DNA of 15,191 bases from LSUCC0057 sp042091915 (lineage in GTDB: Bacteria; Pseudomonadota; Gammaproteobacteria; Pseudomonadales; Porticoccaceae): positions 1-15,191 of the forward strand of contig JBELGO010000037.1 of the NCBI GenBank assembly GCA_042091915.1. The letters run 5' to 3'. Both the position numbers and the translations under genes were made by a program. This document shows positions 8,158-13,326 of this stretch, in pieces; within the stretch, counting starts at the first letter, position 1, and every line of letters starts with the position of its first letter. The notes under the pieces are model-generated. The model worked only from the letters and a program-made list of their open reading frames with translations, searched no databases and was not told the DNA's origin.

Positions 8158-9537
8158 TTAAACAGTGCCGGCAATGGCTAGACAGACCAGTGTCGCCACC
8201 ACCGGAATCGCCACGGTGACAACGGCGACATCTTTATAGGCTTGGCGATGGCTCAGCCCGGTTATGGTTAACATGGCAACGACCGCGCCGCAGTGAGGAA
8301 GGGAGTCAAAACCACCCGATGCTATAGTGGCTATGCGATGTAGCGTCTCTACCGGTATCCCCAGCGCCAGGTAACTGTCGGCCATGCTGCTCATAAAGAT
8401 CTGTAGCCCGCCAGAAGCAGAACCCGTAATTGCCGATAGGGTGCTAACCGAGAGGAACATAGAGATCAGCGGAGGCATATCCATATTCAGCAGCCCCTGC
8501 GAGAAAGCGCTAAAACCGGCTGTCTGTACCACAACACCGCCAAAACCGATAACAGCTGCGGTATTGATCAACGGCATGATACTGTCGCGGGTGCCATCAC
8601 CAATGGTTTGCATCGGTTTGTCGCGCACACTGGGGAACAACAGCAGCGCCAGCACAGTCCCCGCCATCAATGCCAGCGAGGGCCAAAGTAGGGGTTGGCT
8701 GTTGGCAAAATTGAGCAGTTGTCCGAGCGGAGTCTCGGCTTCAGCGGCCCCCGAGAGCAGCCGCGGCAACATGATTAAACCGATCACAGCCACCAATGGC
8801 AGCATGGCTAATAGCCAGGATGGGGTGTGCAGCTCGCCATTGTTGGCGACAATTTTTGCATCCATGCTCCCCGCTACAAACCCTTCACCTGCAGCGGCTG
8901 CAGCAACACGTTGACGCTCTAGATACCAGAGGCCGGCAAACAGCATAATGGCACCGGCCAGAAGCCCATAGCCGGCGCCGGCAAACAGCGTAGTGCCCAA
9001 GTTAACTGATGAAATAACGTTGTGAATAGACGGCGTGCCGGGTAGAGCAGTCAGAGTAAAAGTGCCTGCGCCTAATGCCAGAGCGCCGCAGAACAGCCGC
9101 TTGGGAATATCAGCTTGCTGGATAAGTTTGATACCGAGTGGATAGACAGCAAATATCACCACAAAAACGACGATACCGCCGTAGGTGAGAAGGCCGGTAG
9201 CGAGTACAGTAATAGTCAACGCATGGCGCGCGCCCAGTTTATCGCTGAGGGCCTGGGCAATACTGGTGGCCGCTTGGCTATCGCCCATCGTGCGACCAAA
9301 CATAGCGCCTGAGGCAAAGAGTAAAAAGAAGTTACCGGCAAAGGTAAAGGCCCCCAACTTGCCAAACGCGAAGTATTCATTGAGACCTGCGGCGAGTGGC
9401 AGGCCGTTAGTAACAATCACGATCAGCGAGCTAAACAGCGCCGCGAAGATGATATCTACGCCGCGCATGGCTAAACCAATGAGTGCGACTAGAGAGAGCA
9501 GTAAGCCCAGGTAACCAATGATATCTGCTGCTGACAT
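8158..9537 (-). CDS. GntP-family permease, probably for a hydroxyacid
   Basis: A 459-residue inner-membrane protein with about 11-12 hydrophobic segments, starting with two closely spaced ones (residues 6-23 and 28-46). The segment with GALALGAGTFTLTALPG followed by PSIHNVI, and the late segment with ITGSASGGLQI, look like the GntP (gluconate / D-beta-hydroxybutyrate) permease family, which are proton symporters of organic acids. A hydrophilic break at about 205-240 fits the central cytoplasmic loop. AAGGG lies 8 nt before the ATG. It sits between two 2-hydroxyacid dehydrogenase genes, so lactate or a related hydroxyacid is the likely substrate (inference). Operons of this type more often carry an LldP/LctP permease, so this seems a different family filling that place. 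Confidence 0.85.
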   Translation of the reverse strand: MSAADIIGYLGLLLSLVALIGLAMRGVDIIFAALFSSLIVIVTNGLPLAAGLNEYFAFGKLGAFTFAGNFFLLFASGAMFGRTMGDSQAATSIAQALSDKLGARHALTITVLATGLLTYGGIVVFVVIFAVYPLGIKLIQQADIPKRLFCGALALGAGTFTLTALPGTPSIHNVISSVNLGTTLFAGAGYGLLAGAIMLFAGLWYLERQRVAAAAAGEGFVAGSMDAKIVANNGELHTPSWLLAMLPLVAVIGLIMLPRLLSGAAEAETPLGQLLNFANSQPLLWPSLALMAGTVLALLLFPSVRDKPMQTIGDGTRDSIMPLINTAAVIGFGGVVVQTAGFSAFSQGLLNMDMPPLISMFLSVSTLSAITGSASGGLQIFMSSMADSYLALGIPVETLHRIATIASGGFDSLPHCGAVVAMLTITGLSHRQAYKDVAVVTVAIPVVATLVCLAIAGTV

Positions 9538-9572
9538 ATTTTAACCCTTTCGGTGATTTTTCTCGTTGTAAT

Positions 9573-9585
9573 ATCCCTATGGGAT
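9573..9585 (-). other. Small inverted repeat directly after lldD
   Basis: ATCCC-TAT-GGGAT forms a 5-bp stem with a 3-nt loop, beginning right after the lldD stop codon, within the 48-bp gap before the permease. No U-tract follows on the minus strand, so it is not an intrinsic terminator. It could protect the lldD message or mark processing between operon genes, or be chance. Confidence 0.3.
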
Positions 9586-10749
9586 TTACCAAAGATCTTT
9601 GTCGATAAGATCGCTGGTAATTTCATCGATTCGGTTGACACCCATAAGAGCCATCGCGATTTCAATCTCTTTATTGATCATCTGCATTAAGTCGACCACA
9701 CCCTGTTCACCGTGAGCGGCCATTGCATAGACCCAAGGACGCCCCATCAGCACGGCATCGGCACCCAGCGCGATCGATTTGACTACGTCAATGCCGTTGC
9801 GGATGCCACTGTCAATTAATAGTGCACACTGTTTGTTGACAGCAGTGGCAACGCTGGGAAGCTTAGCTATAGATGAGGAGATACCATCGAGCTGCCGACC
9901 GCCATGGTTGGAGATAATAATGCCTTCGGCGCCACAATCTACTGCGGCGCGGGCATCGTCTGCTTCCATTACCCCTTTGATGATTAATTTGCCTTTCCAC
10001 TGTTGCCGCAACCAGGCGATATCATCCCAGGTGACAGTAGGGTCGAACTGCCCATCGATAAATGTCTTGTACAGATCCAGATCATTGGGGTCCTCGACTT
10101 TGCTGGCGACATTGCCAAAGGTGTGCGGTTTACCTTTTATGCCAACATCATAGACCCATTGTGGGCTGGCCAGAAGTTGTGCCAGCTTGCTGATCTTGCC
10201 TGGGATACCCCCGCCAAGCATACCGTTGCGGAAATCGCGCTGGCGCATACCGGCAACCGGCAGGTCGACTGTAAATAACAGCGTATCGACTCCAGCATTG
10301 CTGGCGCGCTCTAGCAACTCAAGAATAAAATCGCGGTCGCGCAACATATAGAGCTGGAACCAGATCGGCTCAGCAACACTGGCGGCGACCTCATCGACTG
10401 GGCAGATGCCGACAGTAGAGGTAGTAAATGGGATGCCACAGCGCTCCGCGGCTCGGGCTGCCTGGGTTTCCCCACGACGTCTGAATAGCCCAGCCATTCC
10501 TACTGGTGCCAGAGCGACAGGCATTGCCAAAGAACGGCCAAACAGAGTGGTTGATGTATCGACACTGTCGACATCGCGCAGAACTCTCTGCTTGAGGGCA
10601 ATTTGAGAAAAGTCGTCACAATTGCGTGCCAGGATCTCTTCGCGGTTGGCGCCTCCATCAATATAGTCGAACAGGAAGCGAGGTAGACGGCGTTTGGCTA
10701 TGGCGCGGTAATCGTCGACGGTAACCGGGGCAATATTATAAATGCTCAT
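9586..10749 (-). CDS. lldD: FMN-dependent L-lactate (L-2-hydroxyacid) dehydrogenase
   Basis: A 387-residue enzyme of the FMN-dependent alpha-hydroxyacid dehydrogenase family, expected to oxidise L-lactate to pyruvate at the inner face of the membrane and feed the respiratory chain. It follows the E. coli LldD pattern closely along its length: DYRAIAKRRLPRFLFDYIDG (residues 13-32), ALAPVGMAGLFRRRGE (79-94), WFQLYMLRDR (130-139), an FMN-binding Lys258 in IIKGV, catalytic His282 in SNHGGRQLDG, and DSGIRNG plus GADAVLMGR in the phosphate-binding region. The start is placed at 10749 because AGGA lies 6 nt before it and residues line up with the family; a longer frame reaching 10824 adds 25 residues with no homology and no ribosome site. 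It is first gene of the three-gene operon. Related enzymes act on glycolate or mandelate, so lactate is probable, not certain. Confidence 0.93.
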   Translation of the reverse strand: MSIYNIAPVTVDDYRAIAKRRLPRFLFDYIDGGANREEILARNCDDFSQIALKQRVLRDVDSVDTSTTLFGRSLAMPVALAPVGMAGLFRRRGETQAARAAERCGIPFTTSTVGICPVDEVAASVAEPIWFQLYMLRDRDFILELLERASNAGVDTLLFTVDLPVAGMRQRDFRNGMLGGGIPGKISKLAQLLASPQWVYDVGIKGKPHTFGNVASKVEDPNDLDLYKTFIDGQFDPTVTWDDIAWLRQQWKGKLIIKGVMEADDARAAVDCGAEGIIISNHGGRQLDGISSSIAKLPSVATAVNKQCALLIDSGIRNGIDVVKSIALGADAVLMGRPWVYAMAAHGEQGVVDLMQMINKEIEIAMALMGVNRIDEITSDLIDKDLW

Positions 10750-10755
10750 GGCAGA

Positions 10756-10759
10756 TCCT
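10756..10759 (-). promoter_or_regulatory. Ribosome binding site setting the lldD start
   Basis: On the minus strand AGGA stands 6 nt before the ATG at 10749. No comparable site precedes the upstream in-frame ATG codons at 10824 and 10821, so the shorter protein is preferred. Confidence 0.6.
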
Positions 10760-10776
10760 AATGGCTGGCGATAAAT

Positions 10777-10797
10777 GAATAGTCGCAAATTGTATGC
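10777..10797. promoter_or_regulatory. Candidate operator, copy 1 of a direct repeat
   Basis: GAATAGTCGCAAA (10777-10789) recurs exactly at 10878-10890, and the match extends to 18 of 21 bases (10777-10797 against 10878-10898). Copy 1 overlaps the proposed -10 of lldD and the presumed transcription start, where a bound protein would block RNA polymerase. It is not a clear palindrome. The binding protein is unknown; the Crp/Fnr product of this window is one candidate. Confidence 0.45.
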
Positions 10798-10815
10798 ATT
10801 ATTGTTGCTTGTAAA
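10789..10815 (-). promoter_or_regulatory. Candidate lldD operon promoter
   Basis: Read on the minus strand, TTTACA (10815-10810) and TACAAT (10794-10789) are each one mismatch from the sigma70 consensus. The spacer is 15 bp, shorter than the ideal 17. The start would fall near 10782, giving a leader of roughly 30 nt before the lldD ATG. Confidence 0.35.
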
Positions 10816-10877
10816 GGTCATCAAACCGACAAAGTGTCGTATCTAGCCGAGCTACTATGGCACAGCATCATTAGACC

Positions 10878-10898
10878 GAATAGTCGCAAACTGCAGGC
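10878..10898. promoter_or_regulatory. Candidate operator, copy 2 of a direct repeat
   Basis: This copy shares the 13 perfect bases and lies 101 bp from copy 1, in the same orientation. It sits about 20 bp upstream of the proposed -35 of the aldehyde dehydrogenase promoter, a position more typical of activators. GTTGC also follows both copies at nearly the same distance. One regulator acting on both divergent operons is the simplest reading. Confidence 0.45.
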
Positions 10899-10918
10899 TG
10901 CTAGAGTTGCAAAAAATC

Positions 10919-10947
10919 TTGGCTCTGGCAATGCTGTCTGCTGTAAT
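10919..10947 (+). promoter_or_regulatory. Candidate promoter of the ALDH-SDR operon
   Basis: TTGGCT (10919-10924) is followed after exactly 17 bp by TGTAAT (10942-10947). The -10 has one mismatch and the -35 two. A start near 10954 would leave a leader of about 40 nt before the ATG at 10993. Confidence 0.35.
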
Positions 10948-10981
10948 CACCCAATAAGTCATACAATAAATCACCCCAATC

Positions 10982-10985
10982 GAGG
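10982..10985 (+). promoter_or_regulatory. Ribosome binding site deciding the ALDH start
   Basis: GAGG lies 7 nt before the ATG at 10993. This fixes the start there, not at 10834, where an in-frame GTG would add 53 residues that read like translated promoter sequence. Confidence 0.7.
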
Positions 10986-10992
10986 TTACCTT

Positions 10993-12444
10993 ATGAACAG
11001 TCCCATGAGCTCAGCTGAGCAGACCCAGGCAAGTCCGCACACTGCTCTTTTAACTGAGGCGTTGCAGCAGCAGAGAGTGGCTTATTTTGCTGCGCCAATG
11101 CCCACGGCTGCAGAGCGCAAACAGGATCTTAAACAGCTCAAGGCGATGCTCTCTGAAAATCTCGAGGCGATCACCGGCGCTATCTGTGAAGACTACGGTA
11201 ACCGCAGCTATCACGAGTCGCTGTTTGCAGAGGTGATAGCGGTGACCGATGGTATTAACGACACCATCAAAAAAGTCAAAGGTTGGATGAAACCGGAGCG
11301 CCGCCACATTGATATTGGCATGTATCCGGGTGCGAAAAACCGACTAATACCTCAGCCATTGGGCGTAGTGGGCATGATTGTGCCTTGGAACTTCCCCATC
11401 AACCTGTCTTTTTCGCAGTTGGCAGCGGTGTTTGCCGCCGGCAACCGCGCTATGGTCAAAATGTCCGAAAATTCAATTGCTCTAACCCGGGTTCTTCAAG
11501 AGCTGGCACCCAAATACTTTGAGCCGACTAAACTGCAATTTTTTGAAGAGACCGGTGGCGTCGGTATCGAATTCTCTAAATTACCCTTCGATCTGATGAT
11601 CTTTACTGGCTCTGGACAAACCGGCCGCGCTGTAATGGCCGCTGCAGCGCAGAATCTCACTCCGGTGATCCTTGAGTTGGGTGGTAAAGCACCTGCAGTG
11701 ATTGACCCCAAATATGACTTGGAAAAAGCAGTCGGCCGAATTATGTTTACCAAACAGTTCAACGCCGGCCAGATCTGCACCAATGTTGACTATGTATTTG
11801 TCCACGAAAGCCAGATTGAAGCGTTTGTCGAAAAGGCCCGTGCTTACGCCCACAAACATTGCCCAGATATCAACCACAAAGACTACACCTCGCTGATCGA
11901 TGACCGCTCCTATGAGCGCGTGATGGCGACTATTGCCGACGCCGAACAAAAGGGTGCCCGTGTGGTGTCATTGAGCGAGCAGCAGGCCAATCCAGAGTTG
12001 CGCAAAATCCCGCTGACGCTGATCTTAGAAACCAGCCCTGAGATGACTATTCGCCAGCGTGAGACGTTCGGTCCACTGTTGATGGTCATGCCTTACAAAG
12101 AGCCCAGCGATGTGGTCACCTATGTCAACCGCTTCGACCGTCCGCTGGCGCTCTATCCGTTCTCAAACAACAAAAAATTAGTCGATTACTACATCGAACA
12201 CATCATGTCAGGTGGGGTGACTGTCAACGACTGTCTGTTCCACGTCGCCCAGCACGATCTGCCCTTTGGTGGTGTCGGCCCCAGCGGTATGGGTCATTAT
12301 CACAGCTATGAGGGTTTTGTTGCGTGTTCGAAAATGCGCCCCGTGTTCTATCAAGCGGGCTGGACCGCTATGCAGTACCTGCGCCCCCCTTACGGTAACT
12401 TTGCCGACAAGGTCTACGGCATGCTAGTTAAGATGAAGAGCTAG
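10993..12444 (+). CDS. Aldehyde dehydrogenase, coniferyl aldehyde dehydrogenase-like
   Basis: A 483-residue cytoplasmic NAD(P)-dependent aldehyde dehydrogenase that converts an aldehyde to its carboxylic acid. All core residues are present: PWNFP with Asn133, the FTGS nucleotide motif (204-207), general base Glu228 in LELGGK, catalytic Cys262 in NAGQICTN, and Glu357 in ETFGP. The short N-terminus and the PSGMG-x-YHSYEGF stretch (430-442) place it in the ALDH3-like branch that includes CalB-type coniferyl aldehyde dehydrogenases. That branch is broad in substrate, so aliphatic or hydroxy aldehydes are equally possible. There is no signal peptide, so aldehyde made by the periplasmic PQQ enzyme would have to enter the cell. 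It leads a two-gene operon; the SDR gene begins 27 bp after its stop. It is divergent from lldD across a 243-bp control region. Confidence 0.92.
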   Translation: MNSPMSSAEQTQASPHTALLTEALQQQRVAYFAAPMPTAAERKQDLKQLKAMLSENLEAITGAICEDYGNRSYHESLFAEVIAVTDGINDTIKKVKGWMKPERRHIDIGMYPGAKNRLIPQPLGVVGMIVPWNFPINLSFSQLAAVFAAGNRAMVKMSENSIALTRVLQELAPKYFEPTKLQFFEETGGVGIEFSKLPFDLMIFTGSGQTGRAVMAAAAQNLTPVILELGGKAPAVIDPKYDLEKAVGRIMFTKQFNAGQICTNVDYVFVHESQIEAFVEKARAYAHKHCPDINHKDYTSLIDDRSYERVMATIADAEQKGARVVSLSEQQANPELRKIPLTLILETSPEMTIRQRETFGPLLMVMPYKEPSDVVTYVNRFDRPLALYPFSNNKKLVDYYIEHIMSGGVTVNDCLFHVAQHDLPFGGVGPSGMGHYHSYEGFVACSKMRPVFYQAGWTAMQYLRPPYGNFADKVYGMLVKMKS

Positions 12445-12471
12445 ACGGCAATTACTCGAAGGAGCAGCAGC

Positions 12472-13251
12472 ATGGATTTAGGGTTAAAGGGTAAAACTGC
12501 CATCGTTTGTGGTGCCAGCCGCGGTCTTGGCTATGCCACTGCCTCTGAGCTGCATCGCGCTGGTGTGGCAGTCACTATTGTGGCCCGCCACGCTGAGACA
12601 ATCGAGGCGGCCGCAGAACAGCTGCGCGCACAGGGCAGTGCAGAGGTGGCTGCAGTAGTCGCCGACGTCGCGACAGTGGAGGGCCGCCAAGCCCTTTTGG
12701 CGGCGCAACCGGCGCCTGATATCCTGATCAACAATGCCGGCGGTCCACCGAGTGGCGATTGGCGCCAGTTGACTGCGGCCGATTGGCACCAAGCACTGGA
12801 AGCCAACATGCTCAGTGCCATTGCGTTGATGCAGGCAACTCTCGATGGCATGGCTGAGCGCGGTTTTGGCCGGGTAGTCAATATCACCAGCGGCTCAGTC
12901 AAAATGCCGATGGCGGGGCTGGATATGTCTAACGGTGCTCGCGCCGGCTTGACCGGCTTTTGCCGAGGCATCGCCAATAACTACGTGGCGCGCAATGTCA
13001 CTATCAATAACATTCTGCCAGGCCTGCACGAAACAGCGCGTCTCGAGAGCCTGTTTGCTGCTCAGGCGCAGGCGCGCGGCGTTGAGCCCGACCAGGTGCG
13101 TGCTGCTATGCTCGCCTCTGTGCCGGCAGGCCGCTTTGGCAGTGAGCAGGAGTTTGGCGCTGCCGCAGCCTTCCTCTGTTCGGCAAATTCTGGTTTTATT
13201 ACTGGCCAAAATTTACTGCTCGACGGTGGTGTTTTCCCCGGCGCACTGTAA
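12472..13251 (+). CDS. Atypical SDR-family oxidoreductase (FabG-like fold, altered catalytic residues)
   Basis: A 259-residue short-chain dehydrogenase/reductase-fold protein. The cofactor loop GASRGLG (14-20), NNAGGP (87-92) and the C-terminal GQNLLLDGG (245-253) are clear, and length is normal. The active site is not: the stretch NITSGSV keeps serines at 140 and 142, but where classical SDRs have Tyr-x3-Lys the sequence reads S153-N-G-A-R157. Aligning on the downstream A-x-x-GF helix puts Ser in place of Tyr and Arg in place of Lys. A FabG-like SDR branch with this loss exists, described as lacking a good match to the catalytic tetrad. It may reduce or oxidise by another mechanism, or serve a non-catalytic role. 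AAGGAG lies 7 nt before the ATG. It is the second gene of the ALDH operon, ended by the terminator at 13270. Confidence 0.88.
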   Translation: MDLGLKGKTAIVCGASRGLGYATASELHRAGVAVTIVARHAETIEAAAEQLRAQGSAEVAAVVADVATVEGRQALLAAQPAPDILINNAGGPPSGDWRQLTAADWHQALEANMLSAIALMQATLDGMAERGFGRVVNITSGSVKMPMAGLDMSNGARAGLTGFCRGIANNYVARNVTINNILPGLHETARLESLFAAQAQARGVEPDQVRAAMLASVPAGRFGSEQEFGAAAAFLCSANSGFITGQNLLLDGGVFPGAL

Positions 13252-13269
13252 ACTCAACGGTAGTCTCAC

Positions 13270-13294
13270 AGAGCCGCACAGCGGCTCTTTTTTT
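13270..13294 (+). terminator. Intrinsic terminator of the ALDH-SDR operon
   Basis: A perfect 8-bp stem, AGAGCCGC with GCGGCTCT, encloses a 3-nt loop (ACA) and runs into seven T residues, 18 bp after the SDR stop. It ends only 32 nt before the next ATG, so it could also act as an attenuator for the TonB receptor gene. Confidence 0.9.
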
Positions 13295-13326
13295 AGGTGA
13301 AAAATATACAAAGGCGTATCTGTTCA

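Noticed and set aside
8384..8914. Plus-strand open frame of 176 codons opposite the permease
   Set aside because: It mirrors the membrane protein gene, is rich in Ser, Pro and Ala, and shows no start signal or recognisable domain.
10750..10824. 25-residue N-terminal extension of lldD
   Set aside because: No ribosome site, no homology, and it would overlap the proposed promoter; ATG at 10749 matches family length.
10810..10825. A Crp-like box, TGTAA-N6-TCAAA, in the divergent region
   Set aside because: Only 4 of 5 matches per half-site, poor symmetry, and it coincides with the candidate lldD -35; the local regulator also lacks the Glu expected for such sites.
10834..10992. N-terminal extension of the aldehyde dehydrogenase by 53 residues
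   Set aside because: It starts at a GTG with no ribosome site, has no family similarity and overlaps the direct repeat and promoter; ATG 10993 has GAGG at 7 nt.
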